Shown here: positions 17,707-29,468 of the stretch, piece by piece
Layout of the letters: every line of letters starts with the position of its first letter
How positions within the stretch are numbered: position 1 is the first letter of the stretch
Origin: Hypomesus transpacificus
Taxonomy: Eukaryota; Chordata; Actinopteri; Osmeriformes; Osmeridae
Assembly (NCBI RefSeq): GCF_021917145.1
Contig: NW_025813737.1
Coordinates: 248,001-312,000, forward strand
DNA: 64,000 nucleotides
Direction of reading: 5' to 3'
Notes under the pieces: generated by a model
Seen by the model: only the letters and a program-made list of their open reading frames with translations
Told to the model about the DNA's origin: nothing
Database searches by the model: none
Translations under genes and position numbers: made by a program

Positions 17707-20700
17707 TGGCAATAGTGACGAGGAAACACCCTGTGGGACCCCGACAGGACCACAGTTCAGGTGAGACCCCATTAAGGCACGCGCACCTGAAAACCCTCTC
17801 ACTCCAACCCCTGAAATGGAATAAAGAATATATTCTAAAAGTCTAAAAGAACTGATTTGCAAGCACTAGTCTGTCGGCTCAAGAGCTAAACAATAGGAGT
17901 CTGACAGTATTAGCATCCCACAGGGCTGACATACTGCTGTCCGAAGACTTTCCTCCCAACATTGAACCAAAACACTGAAGTATGGACCGGAAATTCTTTG
18001 GGTGGGGGTGGCGGGGGGAGAGAGCTGGAGGGTGGTGAGAGGGTGGGGGGGGGGGGGGGGCTGAGGGGGGGGGGGGGAAGAGAGCTGAAGGGTGGTGCGG
18101 AAAGGGGTGGGGAAAACAATGAGGGAAGTGTGAGAATCTATATATCTACGATATGACCATACAGAGTCGACACCCACAGGGCGAGGAACACCGCTGCCCA
18201 CAGGGCCTTAGTCAGCCTCTACCTACCATCCAAGGGGTAATTCCCAGGATGGGAGGAGAGAGTAAAAAAAAGGGGGGGGGGAATGGGGGGTGGCGGGGGC
18301 GGGGAAAGGGGTGGGGGGTGGCGGGGGCGGGGGTTGGCCGGGGGCAGGGAAAGGGGTGGGGGGTGGCGGGGAGCGAGAAGGGAGTGTGGGGGGGGGTTTA
18401 GGGGAGGTGTTGAGAGGGATCATAGTCTTCATCCAATATCCTGTGTTCAAGTCCTCTTCCAACATCCTGTGTCAAAGTCTTCTTCAAATGTTGTTGTCAA
18501 ACCTGACCTTTCCATTAGTCTTCATCCAATGTCCAAGTCCTCTTCAACTGTTGTGCTTTCTTGTTGTCAAACCTGACCTTTTTAGCAAATAGGAGCCCAT
18601 CAGCATTAACATCCCTCTGGATGATATACCATCGTCTCAAGACTTCAACCCTCCTAGTCTTCACAGTATTAGCATCCCACAGGGTTGACATACTGTTGTC
18701 CGAAGACTTTCCTCCTAATATTGAACCAAAATACTGAAGTATGGACCGGAAATTCTTTGGGTGGGGGTGGCGGGGGGAGAGAGCTGGAGGGTGGTGAGAG
18801 GGTGGGGGGGGCTGGGGGGGGGGAAGAGAGCTGAAGGGTGGTGCGGAAAGGGGTGGGGAAAACAATGAGGGAAGTGTGAGAATCTATATATCTACAATAT
18901 GACCATACAGAGTCGACACCCACAGGGCGAGGAACACTGTTGCCCACAGGGCTTTAGTCAGCCTCTACCTACCATCCAAGGGGTAATTCCCAGGATGGGA
19001 GGAGAGAGTAAAAAAAGGGGGGGGGGGGGGGGATGGGGGGTTGCGGGGGCGGGGGATGGCGGGGGTTGGCCGGGGGGCGGGGAAAGGGGTGGGGGGTGGC
19101 GGGGGTTGGCCGGGGGCAGGGAAAGGGGTGGGGGGTGGCGGGGAGAGAGAAGGGAGTGTGGGGGGGGTTTAGGGGAGGTGTTGAGAGGGATCATAGTCTT
19201 CATCCAATATCCTGTGTTCAAGTCCTCTTCCAACATCCTGTGTCAAAGTCTTCTTCAAATGTTGTTGTCAAACCTGACCTTTCCATTAGTCTTCATCCAA
19301 TGTCCAAGTCCTCTTCAACTGTTGTGCTTTCTTGTTGTCAAACCTGACCTTTTTAGCAAATAGGAGCCCATCAGCATTAACATCCCTCTGGATGATATAC
19401 CATCGTCTCAAGACTTCAACCCTCCTATTGCTAAAATAAATACAGCTGTCACAGCGTTTGTCAGTCAAGTAGAAGTGAGAATTAACGCCAAATGTGAGAA
19501 TCTAAATTGTGGAATCACATCATCAGTAGTATACCTAGGATCATTGGGTGTTTCGGCCTTCGAAACACTAGACACCCTCACCATAGGCAGGCCCACCAGG
19601 GTTGATCAAATCCCCAGTGTGTGATTCCAGTCCAATTGGTACGTCAACACCTGAATTTTGTAAAAAAAAGTCCAGTCCACAGAGAAACCGTCCCACCCAA
19701 TGCTGTTCTGAAAAGAAATGGGAAAAACTAACAGAATGCCCAGACGCCTTAACTCAAAGCGACTTTCCAATGAACTAGCGACTTTCCAATAAACTAGCGA
19801 CTTTAATATTAAAAAGCAATTTTACTAATAAAAACCTACCAAACAATAAAATATTCATGTCAATAATAATACCTACCTGAGCTGCTTCACCATAAGACAA
19901 CATGAATGTCAATAATAATAATACTTACCTGTCCTAGGAATAAAAGAGGGTTAGGATAGAAAGCAGGGTTAGGTTTAGGAGAGAAAGAGAGACCCACCAG
20001 GGGTCTAGGGTTGGGGTTAGGATAGGGTGTAGGTGGGGTTAGGGTAGGGAGAGAGGGGGGGGGGGGTTGGGTTTAGGCAAGAGTTGGAGAAAGAAAATAG
20101 AGCAGTGACCCATAGTGTAGACACCCACGGAAGGCAGAGAAAGACTAGGAAAAGTAGAAAAGAGTGAGTAACATACACTCCCCATCCCAAGATTATTCTA
20201 AAGTGGAGAAATCCTGTAGAGAGCTTGAGTGAAGAATTCCTGTGTCGTCCTGTCCAGAGTGTTGGCAAAACACATCTTCTGAGTGATTATCAAAACTTAA
20301 TTAAAATCGTTCTCAGACTCCGAATCACCATAGAGGTTAAGACCAACACAATCCAGAAGCCCAGAGCCAGCAGTCTCACAGAGAAATCATGTTACACAAG
20401 CACATCCCTACTCTGAACAATAATACAACCCAGACCACCAAAGCCCGCAAAGTGGTTGAGGTCACATCCGATCTTCCCCAGCACCAACAATGCAGACCGT
20501 GATGCCCAATCAATGCCCTGACAGATGACCGCCGGCTAACCTGACATCAGGATCACATCCGATATACCCGATGCCCACCGCCACTCCAGGCAGTCACCCG
20601 AGACCACGTCCCATGACAAGGCCCAAGATCAGAATCACTGTAGAGGGCTGAGAGCCCAGCAGTGAGTCCAGGTGGTTCAGAGATTATGGTTTTAGCCCAT

Positions 20701-21258
20701 GAGACAAAATAAACTCAAGGGACACCGGCTCGGGCCTCAATGGACAGATGGTCATGATTCCAAGAGTACAGAGTCGGTCTAAATCCGGATCCCGTTAGTC
20801 TTCATCCAACATCCCGTGTATAAGTCTTCTTCAACTGCTGTGTTTTCTTGATGTCAAACCTGACCTTTTTAGCAAATAGGAGCCCATCAGTCTTCATCCA
20901 ACATCCCGTGTCCAAGTCTTCTTCAACCGCTGTGTTTTCTTGTTGTCAAACCTGACCTTTTCAATAAATGGGAGCCCATCAGTCTTCATCCAATATCCTG
21001 TGTCCAATTCTTCTTCAACTGCTGTGTTTTCTTGTTGGCAACCTGACCTTTTCAGCAAATAGGAGTCCATCAGTCTTCATCCAACATCCCGTGTCCAAGT
21101 CTTCTTCAACTGTTGAGTTTTCTTGTTGTCAAACCTGACCTTTTTAATAAATGGGAGCCCATCAGTCTTCATTGGGCGTTTCGGCCTTCGGAACAATATG
21201 AGCGAGCAGTGGAAGAGAAGGGGTATATGGAGCGAGCAGGGCCAAGGCCCCGGCAGAG
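17707..21258 (-). repeat. TAR-A mosaic block
   Basis: Starts as TAR-A type 2 (17707). An internal segment of about 735 bp is tandemly duplicated (about 17906-18660 and 18664-19430), each copy with long G tracts (18043-18076, 18271-18390, 19017-19165). From about 19377 it matches the middle and end of type 1 (compare 6840-7430), then 20008-20270 matches 40850-41230, and 20275-21170 matches type 1 again from 6050 on, including five 93-bp repeats (20795-21172). It ends in the GGCCAAGGCCCCGGCA end sequence seen also at 41310-41337. The order is permuted, as after unequal recombination. There is no convincing gene. Confidence 0.7.
18031..18085 (+). repeat. Long guanine tracts
   Basis: Runs of 17 and 13 G broken by CTGA on the + strand, within a longer G-rich purine stretch. 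Strong G-quadruplex potential; run lengths may be affected by sequencing error. Confidence 0.7.
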
Positions 21259-21561
21259 TTAGGTTTGGCAATAGTGACGAGGAAACACCCTGTGGGACCC
21301 CGACGGGACCACAGTTCAGGTGAGACCCCATTATGGCACGCGCACCTGAAAACCCTCTCACTCCAACCCCTGAAATGGAATAAAGAATATATTCTAAAAG
21401 TCTAAAAGAACTGACTTGCAAGCACTAGTCTGTCGGCTCAAGAGCTAAACAATAGGAGTCTGACAGTATTAGCATCCCACAGGGTTGACATACTGTTGTC
21501 CGAAGACTTTCCTCCTAATATTGAACCAAAATACTGAAGTATGGACCGGAAATTCTTTGGG
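21259..21561 (-). repeat. TAR-A block (type 2), truncated by a recombinase unit
   Basis: A single TTAGG at 21260 is followed by TTTGGCAATAGTGACG..., the type 2 start. It stops at GGAAATTCTTTGGG, where all other copies go on with TGGGGGTGGCGGG, and is replaced by TTAGGGCTAGGGCGCACG, the left end of the tyrosine-recombinase unit. Confidence 0.8.
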
Positions 21562-21674
21562 TTAGGGCTAGGGCGCACGTCCACTTTGAGGGAGAGGAGT
21601 GGCCGATGTGAGATGTGTATGCTCGGGCTTTGAAACCCACGTAAACACGAGACGAAATTCATTCAAATGGTTCT

Positions 21675-21680
21675 TTTATT
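21675..21680 (-). promoter_or_regulatory. Poly(A) signal overlapping the recombinase stop, unit 1
   Basis: The stop TGA (21682-21680) shares its A with AATAAA on the minus strand. The same arrangement occurs at 27911-27916 and 34906-34911. Confidence 0.65.
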
Positions 21681-22999
21681 CAAACATTTGGACCACACAG
21701 CAAAGCAGCGATGTTTTTGCGGGCCTGAACATGCCCAAGAGGTGTCCCAATGCGGACATAAAACCTCTCTTCGGTAACAGCAGAATGGCACATATGGTGA
21801 GCTATCAAATTTCGTTCCGACCCGCTCATGTGGGTCCAATTTAATGTGCTTATGGAATGGCGTAAGTGATGCAGGGTGATGCCTTGGTGGCCCAAGCTAT
21901 GCATCAACTTCCGGACGTTTGTGGATAGCCCATTCATGCAAGATCCGCTGCGGGAAAAGAACAGTCTCTGGTCGGTGTTCCGAGGGTAACCGGGAAGCTT
22001 GGTGGATGCCTCTACAAAGCGAGAGAGCCATCCATGCTCTTCCCCCGTGAGAGCTAAGACGGCAGGGCCATGATATTGCGCCGTCTTGTGCTCCGGCACT
22101 GAAACAAGAAACATATCCTCCAGGCGCTCGGCGGAGGCAAAGTTGTCGCGGGTCATCTCCAAGAAAACCCCGCGCCTGGCGCCGTTGAATATTGTAACCT
22201 GCAGGATGATGGCAGCTGCAGCCCTGTTAGCGTTCCGATGCGTAGCAGCCCTCTCCAAAGCCAGCAGTAGCTCGGGTATGCACCTATCCAAATCGGTGCC
22301 AATGGCACGGATCTCCTCACTCCTTAGCAGGCCCGTCTGCTGGGAATGGGTGATGGTCAGCCGGTGTCTACGAACGTTGACACGGTTGTCTCTTGAAAGC
22401 TTGCTCAATTTCATGAGCATGGGACGGAGGACCTTTTTCGAAACGGCAAGGCCGGTCGGCTTATAATCTTCAACCCACTTCACAAACGCAGTAACGTCAC
22501 AGAGGTACGATTTGAGGGTACTCGCCTTCAGACCTCGGGTGGACAGGTCGCTGTACCAACTTTGAACTGCTTCTGGTTCTTCAAAGTTCTTAATTTGACC
22601 CATAAAGTCTATGATTCGATTAACGGTGCTTTTGACGTTTTCCATCTGTCTTTTCGAAGCTTGCGGGATCACCAGGTAAGCGTGGTAAGCGCTCACAATG
22701 GTCCCAGTGTCTGTGTCTTCGTCGGTTGAGCTGCAGCTGGAACTGGGGCTGGAACTGGACATGTTCTGGTGGGTCTCCGGACCGGTGGGTACAGCGTTGT
22801 GGGTATTTGAGCACCCCGGCTTGAGGTGTTGATCGTCCTCGGCGGCATCCTTGGATGTCAGTCCTCTGTAAGCATTGTCGTAATCGTGGGTGCCAACTTT
22901 CAATTTGTGCACCTTTGTAAGATGTCTGTCTAGTCGGGCGAAAGGTTTCCCAGAGCAGAGAATGCAGGGTTTCACTACCTTCTTCCATGAAACGTCCAT
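21680..22999 (-). CDS. Tyrosine recombinase with N-terminal C2H2-like finger, unit 1
   Basis: 439 residues from the ATG at 22999; the frame is open 13 codons further up but without ATG. Residues 12-31 form C-x2-C-x10-H-x4-H, a zinc-finger-like DNA-binding motif, followed by a Ser-rich linker. Residues about 95-200 are an all-helical SAM-like core-binding domain. The catalytic domain has a complete set: Arg275 (NGARRG), Lys305 (EHKTAQ), His377 and Arg380 (HHLRHS), His405 and the nucleophile Tyr414 (CHSAVTEERFY). It should cut and rejoin DNA through a 3'-phosphotyrosine. It differs from units 2 and 3 at two residues (Trp instead of Arg at position 5, and Glu instead of Lys in WVEDYK). Family: Crypton-like, not further resolved. 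Confidence 0.9.
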   Translation of the reverse strand: MDVSWKKVVKPCILCSGKPFARLDRHLTKVHKLKVGTHDYDNAYRGLTSKDAAEDDQHLKPGCSNTHNAVPTGPETHQNMSSSSPSSSCSSTDEDTDTGTIVSAYHAYLVIPQASKRQMENVKSTVNRIIDFMGQIKNFEEPEAVQSWYSDLSTRGLKASTLKSYLCDVTAFVKWVEDYKPTGLAVSKKVLRPMLMKLSKLSRDNRVNVRRHRLTITHSQQTGLLRSEEIRAIGTDLDRCIPELLLALERAATHRNANRAAAAIILQVTIFNGARRGVFLEMTRDNFASAERLEDMFLVSVPEHKTAQYHGPAVLALTGEEHGWLSRFVEASTKLPGYPRNTDQRLFFSRSGSCMNGLSTNVRKLMHSLGHQGITLHHLRHSISTLNWTHMSGSERNLIAHHMCHSAVTEERFYVRIGTPLGHVQARKNIAALLCGPNV

Positions 23000-23232
23000 G
23001 ATGTGCGGCAAGCATTGAGGTCGGTCGGCATCAATCAAGGCATAATTGCCGATTGGCAGGAAGGTGTTTTTCCATGGGAAGCGTGTACTGGGCGGGGACA
23101 GTGTTGATCCATGGTAGGGGAGTCAATGGAGGGACGCCGAGAGGCAAGGAGTGGTACTTCCCCAAAAACCAAAGCCCACAAACAGTCACCCTCCTGTGGA
23201 CTCAAAAGGGATGACATGTCGGTGAAAACAAC

Positions 23233-23879
23233 CAAAACCTAAGTCCATTTTGAATGGGAGTCAATGGGCGGAGTACCAGAGGCACAAACTTTTAAGCCTC
23301 CAAAACCTAAGTCCATTTTGAATGGAAGTCAATGGGCGGATGCCCAGGTGCACAAAATTCTAAGCCTTCAAAACCTAAGTCCATTTTGAATGGAAGTCAA
23401 TGGGCGGATGCCCAGGTGCACAAAATTCTAAGCCTTCAAAACCTAAGTCCATTTTGAATGGAAGTCAATGGGCGGATGCCCAGGTGCACAAAATTCTAAG
23501 CCTTCAAAACCTAAGTCCATTTTGAATGGAAGTCAATGGGCGGATGCCCAGGTGCACAAAATTCTAAGCCTTCAAAACCTAAGTCCATTTTGAATGGAAG
23601 TCAATGGGCGGATGCCCAGGTGCACAAAATTCTAAGCCTTCAAAACCTAAGTCCATTTTGAATGGAAGTCAATGGGCGGATGCCCAGGTGCACAAAATTC
23701 TAAGCCTTCAAAACCTAAGTCCATTTTGAATGGAAGTCAATGGGCGGATGCCCAGGTGCACAAAATTCTAAGCCTCCAAAACCTAAGTCCATTTTGAATG
23801 GAAGTCAATGGGCGGATGCCCAGGTGCACAAAATTCTAAGCCTTCAAAACCTAAGTCCATTTTGAATGGAAGTCAATTG
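23233..23879. repeat. 68-bp minisatellite, unit 1 (10 copies)
   Basis: Unit CAAAACCTAAGTCCATTTTG... with exact 68-bp period, starts 23233 to 23845. Copies are nearly identical. It lies just upstream of the recombinase gene, so it may contain its promoter. Confidence 0.93.
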
Positions 23880-24289
23880 GATGACCAGGGGCACATATTT
23901 CTTAAAGTTGCATTTAATGGGTTTTAACACAGGGGGTGGGCTTAATAGTGGGTGCACAGGGCCCCCCGGTGAATGGGTGATGGGGGACACCCCCCCCGGA
24001 GGTGTGCAGTCCCCCCTTGGAGAGGGGGTCCCCGGGGAGGCCGGGAGGGTGTGGGGGGGTCCCCTTGGATCCCAAAAGTGGGTGTGCAGGGTGCGGCCGG
24101 AGTGGGGGTCCCTTGGGAGCCCGGGGATGGGTGCCCGGGGACGTCCCGGAGTGGTGGTCCCCTGGGAGGCCGGGGATGACCGTGTGAGGGTGCGCTGGAG
24201 GTGTGGAAAGGTGAAAAAGGGTAAAATTCGCCGTTTCTCGCCCGAGCGTGGGATTTGGCTGGGGACACTTTTATAATTCAAGTTGGAGG
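23880..24289. other. GC-rich spacer of unit 1
   Basis: G-rich on the + strand (GGGGG-TCCCC pairs, many short inverted repeats). Open frames on both strands reflect base composition. No gene is recognised. Unit 3 breaks inside this spacer. Confidence 0.6.
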
Positions 24290-25480
24290 CTGGGGCAGCG
24301 GGTAGTGTGTTTTTTCTCCCCGGAAAAGGTGTACTTTTTTCGGGGGAGACGTTTGAAATATTCGTGGGCCTCCCGTTTTCGTTCTGCCCCATGGATTTGA
24401 ACGGGGACAATTTTCCCATATAAGTTAGAGGCGGGGGCAGCGTGCACTGTGGTCATTTCACCCGGAAAACGTGTTCCCGACTCGGTAGAAGCGTTTGAAA
24501 TCTTGTTTCGTTCCGTGCGTTTCCCGCGCGCGTGCACGCCCGGGGGTCTCTCATGGGCCTTCTTCCCCCGGTCCATACCTATCCAAAAAGTCTTCCCCCG
24601 AGTCTCTGAGTGCCCGCAAAGTGGAGATGCCTCCACACGAGTCTCAAATTCCTTCCACTTTTGCCGACTGAAAGTGTGCTTGACTTTTTGAATGCTTTGG
24701 AGGTGTAAAATTCACAGTTATTCACCCGAACGTGGGATTTGGCTGGGGACACTTTTAAAATTCAAGTTAGACCCGGGGGTAGCGTGGAGAGTGTTTATCT
24801 TCCCCGGAAAAGGTGTACTTTTTTCGGGGGAGACGTTTGAAATATTCGTCGGCCTCCCGTGTCCGTTGTGTCCCATGGATCTCGACGGGGACAATTTTCC
24901 CATTTAAGTTAGAGGCGGGGGCAGCGGGGAATTTGTTTTCTTTCCCCGGAAAAGGTGTACTTTTTTCGGGGGAGACGTTTGAAATATTCGTCGGCCTCCC
25001 GTGTCCGTTGTGTCCCATGGATCTCGACGGGGACAATTTTCCCATTTAAGTTAGAGGCGGGGGCAGCGTGCACTGTGGTTATTTCACCCGGAAAACGTGT
25101 TCCCATTTCGGTAGAAGTGTTTGAAATCTTGTTTCGTTCCGTGCGTCTCCCACGCGCGTGCACGCCCGGGGTTCTCTCCTCGGCCTTCTTCCCCCGGTCC
25201 ATACCTATCCAAAAAGTCTTCCCCCGAGTCTCTGAGTGCCCGCAAAGTGGAGATGCCTCTACACAAGTCTCAATTCCTTCCACTTTTGCAGACTGAAAGT
25301 GTGCTTGACTTATTGAATGCTGGCAAGATAATAAATTCACAGTTATTCAACGGAACATGGGATTTGGCTGGGGACTCTTTTATTATTCCAGTTAGACCCG
25401 GGGGCACGGAGGGGAGTGTTTATTTTCCCCTGAAAAGGTGTACTTATTTCAGGGGAGACGTTTGAATTTTTGTTTCGGTT
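24290..25480. repeat. 142-bp imperfect tandem repeats, unit 1
   Basis: Copies of a module CCCCGGAAAAGGTGTAC.. TTTTTTCGGGG..GACGTTTGAAAT at 24318, 24460, 24802, 24944, 25086 and a diverged one at 25428, i.e. 142 bp or small multiples apart. Each carries the imperfect inverted repeat CCCCGGAAAA/TTTTTTCGGGG. These could be binding sites for the recombinase or bent DNA; unknown. Confidence 0.75.
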
Positions 25481-25736
25481 CCTGTGTCGCGCACGCGCAC
25501 GTGCGCAAAAGTTGAACACCGGGGTTTTGTTGCCCCGGATCTTACCTATCCAACGAGCCTTTATTCACAAAAATCGGTTGAACGGCACCGGAGATAACCG
25601 TGTTTGACCGTTTTCCCAGCCTTTTCAGCAGTCTCCCAGCTTCGAGATTACAAACTTTACATGGTCGCGGGCCCCAGTCCACCAGACGACCATCGGCGCG
25701 GTTTCAGAAACCTGGTTTTCAGAGACCTGAAAGAAC

Positions 25737-27508
25737 CAGAGGGTCTGCCCAGGACCCAGTGCCCGCCCAAGAGGCACCCCGGTCGGATACCCCCCGGACC
25801 CCGAGAGGCCTGGAGGTCAACCATGGACTCAAACATCCAGCAGAGGGTCTGCCCAGGACCCCGTGCCCGCCCAAGAGGCACCCCGGTCGGATACCCCCGC
25901 ACCCTGGCGACCCCTGGAGGTCAAACATGGACTCAAACATCCAGCAGGGGTTCTGCCCAGGACCCCGTGCCCACCCAAGAGGCACCCCGGTCGGATACCC
26001 CCCGGACCCCGAGAGGCCTGGAGGTCAACCATGGACTCAAACATCCAGCAGGGGGTCTGCCCAGGACCCAGTGCCCGCCCAAGAGGCACCCCGGTCGGAT
26101 ACCCCCGCACCCTGGCGACCCCTGGAGGTCAACCATGGACTCAAACATCCAGCAGGGGGTCTGCCCAGGACCCCCAGGACCCCGTGCCCGCCCAAGAGGC
26201 ACCCCGGTCGGATACCCCCGCACCCCGAGACCCCTGGAGGTCAAACATGGACTCAAACATCCAGCAGAGGGTCTGCCCAGGACCCAGTGCCCGCCCAAGA
26301 GGCACCCCGGTCGGATACCCCCGCACCCCGAGACCCCTGGAGTTCAAACATGGACTCAAACATCCAGCAGAGGGTCTGCCCAGGACCCAGTGCCCGCCCA
26401 AGAGGCACCCCGGTCGGATACCCCCGCACCCCGAGACCCCTGGAGGTCAAACATGGACTCAAACATCCAGCAGAGGGTCTGCCCAGGACCCAGTGCCCGC
26501 CCAAGAGGCACCCCGGTCGGATACCCCCGCACCCCGAGACCCCTGGAGGTCAAACATGGACTCAAACATCCAGCAGAGGGTCTGCCCAGGACCCCGTGCC
26601 CGCCCAAGAGGCACCCCGGTCGGATACCCCCGCACCCCGAGACCCCTGGAGGTCAAACATGGACTCAAACATCCAGCAGAGGGTCTGCCCAGGACCCAGT
26701 GCCCGCCCAAGAGGCACCCCGGTCGGATACCCCCGCACCCCGAGACCCCTGGAGTTCAAACATGGACTCAAACATCCAGCAGAGGGTCTGCCCAGGACCC
26801 AGTGCCCGCCCAAGAGGCACCCCGGTCGGATACCCCCGCACCCCGAGACCCCTGGAGGTCAAACATGGACTCAAACATCCAGCAGAGGGTCTGCCCAGGA
26901 CCCAGTGCCCGCCCAAGAGGCACCCCGGTCGGATACCCCCGCACCCCGAGACCCCTGGAGGTCAAACATGGACTCAAACATCCAGCAGAGGGTCTGCCCA
27001 GGACCCAGTGCCCGCCCAAGAGGCACCCCGGTCGGATACCCCCGCACCCCGAGACCCCTGGAGGTCAAACATGGACTCAAACATCCAGCAGAGGGTCTGC
27101 CCAGGACCCAGTGCCCGCCCAAGAGGCACCCCGGTCGGATACCCCCGCACCCCGAGACCCCTGGAGGTCAAACATGGACTCAAACATCCAGCAGAGGGTC
27201 TGCCCAGGACCCAGTGCCCGCCCAAGAGGCACCCCGGTCGGATACCCCCGCACCCCGAGACCCCTGGAGGTCAACCATGGACTCAAACATCCAGCAGAGG
27301 GTCTGCCCAGGACCCAGTGCCCGCCCAAGAGGCACCCCGGTCGGATACCCCCGCACCCCGAGACCCCTGGAGGTCAACCATGGACTCAAACATCCAGCAG
27401 AGGGTCTGCCCAGGACCCAGTGCCCGCCCAAGAGGCACCCCGGTCGGATACCCCCGCACCCTGGCGACCCCTGGAGGTAAAACATGGACTCAAACATCCA
27501 GCAGATGG
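25737..27508. repeat. 103-bp minisatellite, unit 1 (about 17 copies)
   Basis: GC-rich unit beginning CAGAGGGTCTGCCCAGGACC, 103-104 bp, one marker copy with a 9-bp insertion (26168). It has no stop in any of the three + frames, so three overlapping frames of about 570-640 codons run through it. Because 103 is not divisible by 3, each frame cycles through all readings. Confidence 0.93.
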
Positions 27509-27915
27509 CAGCCTACCCTCTAAAACCAAAGGTCAGTTTCCCCCTCTCCCTCACCTGATCCTCAACTGAGCCGTGGATGTGTGAATAACCGCCGTGGCAG
27601 ATGGCAATGGAAATGGGTGACCGGGGTTCGTACCCCAGAGGCGTCTTACTTTCCCCAATCTAATTTCGGGGGAACACTTTATAAAACGGCTGAGTAGCCC
27701 ACTCTCTTAGGCTTTTAACCCCGGTGAATAATATGGGGTGGACGCCGTGGACGCGTGACGTAGGCCCGGGTGTTTGGAGCGTCCAATTAAACCCGGCTTA
27801 GGGCTAGGGCGCACGTCCACTTTGAGGGAGAGGAGTGGCCGATGTGAGATGTGTATGCTCGGGCTTTGAAACCCACGTAAACACGAGACGAAATTCATTC
27901 AAATGGTTCTTTTAT

Positions 27916-29235
27916 TCAAACATTTGGACCACACAGCAAAGCAGCGATGTTTTTGCGGGCCTGAACATGCCCAAGAGGTGTCCCAATGCGGACATAAAAC
28001 CTCTCTTCGGTAACAGCAGAATGGCACATATGGTGAGCTATCAAATTTCGTTCCGACCCGCTCATGTGGGTCCAATTTAATGTGCTTATGGAATGGCGTA
28101 AGTGATGCAGGGTGATGCCTTGGTGGCCCAAGCTATGCATCAACTTCCGGACGTTTGTGGATAGCCCATTCATGCAAGATCCGCTGCGGGAAAAGAACAG
28201 TCTCTGGTCGGTGTTCCGAGGGTAACCGGGAAGCTTGGTGGATGCCTCTACAAAGCGAGAGAGCCATCCATGCTCTTCCCCCGTGAGAGCTAAGACGGCA
28301 GGGCCATGATATTGCGCCGTCTTGTGCTCCGGCACTGAAACAAGAAACATATCCTCCAGGCGCTCGGCGGAGGCAAAGTTGTCGCGGGTCATCTCCAAGA
28401 AAACCCCGCGCCTGGCGCCGTTGAATATTGTAACCTGCAGGATGATGGCAGCTGCAGCCCTGTTAGCGTTCCGATGCGTAGCAGCCCTCTCCAAAGCCAG
28501 CAGTAGCTCGGGTATGCACCTATCCAAATCGGTGCCAATGGCACGGATCTCCTCACTCCTTAGCAGGCCCGTCTGCTGGGAATGGGTGATGGTCAGCCGG
28601 TGTCTACGAACGTTGACACGGTTGTCTCTTGAAAGCTTGCTCAATTTCATGAGCATGGGACGGAGGACCTTTTTCGAAACGGCAAGGCCGGTCGGCTTAT
28701 AATCTTTAACCCACTTCACAAACGCAGTAACGTCACAGAGGTACGATTTGAGGGTACTCGCCTTCAGACCTCGGGTGGACAGGTCGCTGTACCAACTTTG
28801 AACTGCTTCTGGTTCTTCAAAGTTCTTAATTTGACCCATAAAGTCTATGATTCGATTAACGGTGCTTTTGACGTTTTCCATCTGTCTTTTCGAAGCTTGC
28901 GGGATCACCAGGTAAGCGTGGTAAGCGCTCACAATGGTCCCAGTGTCTGTGTCTTCGTCGGTTGAGCTGCAGCTGGAACTGGGGCTGGAACTGGACATGT
29001 TCTGGTGGGTCTCCGGACCGGTGGGTACAGCGTTGTGGGTATTTGAGCACCCCGGCTTGAGGTGTTGATCGTCCTCGGCGGCATCCTTGGATGTCAGTCC
29101 TCTGTAAGCATTGTCGTAATCGTGGGTGCCAACTTTCAATTTGTGCACCTTTGTAAGATGTCTGTCTAGTCGGGCGAAAGGTTTCCCAGAGCAGAGAATG
29201 CAGGGTTTCACTACCTTCTTCCTTGAAACGTCCAT
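27916..29235 (-). CDS. Tyrosine recombinase, unit 2
   Basis: 439 residues from ATG 29235, full catalytic set R275, K305, H377, R380, H405, Y414 and the N-terminal C2H2-like finger. Identical in protein to unit 3 as far as read and differing from unit 1 at two residues. The stop TGA overlaps AATAAA (27911-27916). Confidence 0.9.
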   Translation of the reverse strand: MDVSRKKVVKPCILCSGKPFARLDRHLTKVHKLKVGTHDYDNAYRGLTSKDAAEDDQHLKPGCSNTHNAVPTGPETHQNMSSSSPSSSCSSTDEDTDTGTIVSAYHAYLVIPQASKRQMENVKSTVNRIIDFMGQIKNFEEPEAVQSWYSDLSTRGLKASTLKSYLCDVTAFVKWVKDYKPTGLAVSKKVLRPMLMKLSKLSRDNRVNVRRHRLTITHSQQTGLLRSEEIRAIGTDLDRCIPELLLALERAATHRNANRAAAAIILQVTIFNGARRGVFLEMTRDNFASAERLEDMFLVSVPEHKTAQYHGPAVLALTGEEHGWLSRFVEASTKLPGYPRNTDQRLFFSRSGSCMNGLSTNVRKLMHSLGHQGITLHHLRHSISTLNWTHMSGSERNLIAHHMCHSAVTEERFYVRIGTPLGHVQARKNIAALLCGPNV

Positions 29236-29468
29236 GATGTGCGGCAAGCATTGAGGTCGGTCGGCATCAATCAAGGCATAATTGCCGATTGGCAGGAAGG
29301 TGTTTTTCCATGGGAAGCGTGTACTGGGCGGGGACAGTGTTGATCCATGGTAGGGGAGTCAATGGAGGGACGCCGAGAGGCAAGGAGTGGTACTTCCCCA
29401 AAAACCAAAGCCCACAAACAGTCACCCTCCTGTGGACTCAAAAGGGATGACATGTCGGTGAAAACAAC

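Larger units (their letters stand above)
21562..27797 (-). mobile_element. Tyrosine-recombinase element, unit 1 (6236 bp)
   Basis: First of three head-to-tail units. Left end TTAGGGCTAGGGCGCACG, right end AATTAAACCCGGC followed by the TTAGGG of the next unit. Contents from left to right: recombinase gene on the minus strand, ten 68-bp repeats, a GC-rich stretch (23940-24190), 142-bp imperfect repeats, and seventeen 103-bp repeats. A single recombinase gene with a zinc finger and no reverse transcriptase is the Crypton plan; DIRS elements would also have RT and RNase H. Assignment to a Crypton-like group is an inference. Confidence 0.75.

Noticed and set aside
25600-27480. Huge overlapping + strand frames (570-1000 codons) over the 103-bp array
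   Set aside because: Explained by a stop-free GC-rich minisatellite; all three phases are open equally, so there is no sign of coding in one of them.
27595-27645. tRNA-like T-arm (GGGGTTCGTACCCC) in the recombinase unit and a similar one in TAR-B (GGTGTTCGTACC)
   Set aside because: Only a hairpin with a TTCG-type loop; no D arm, anticodon arm or acceptor stem can be drawn.
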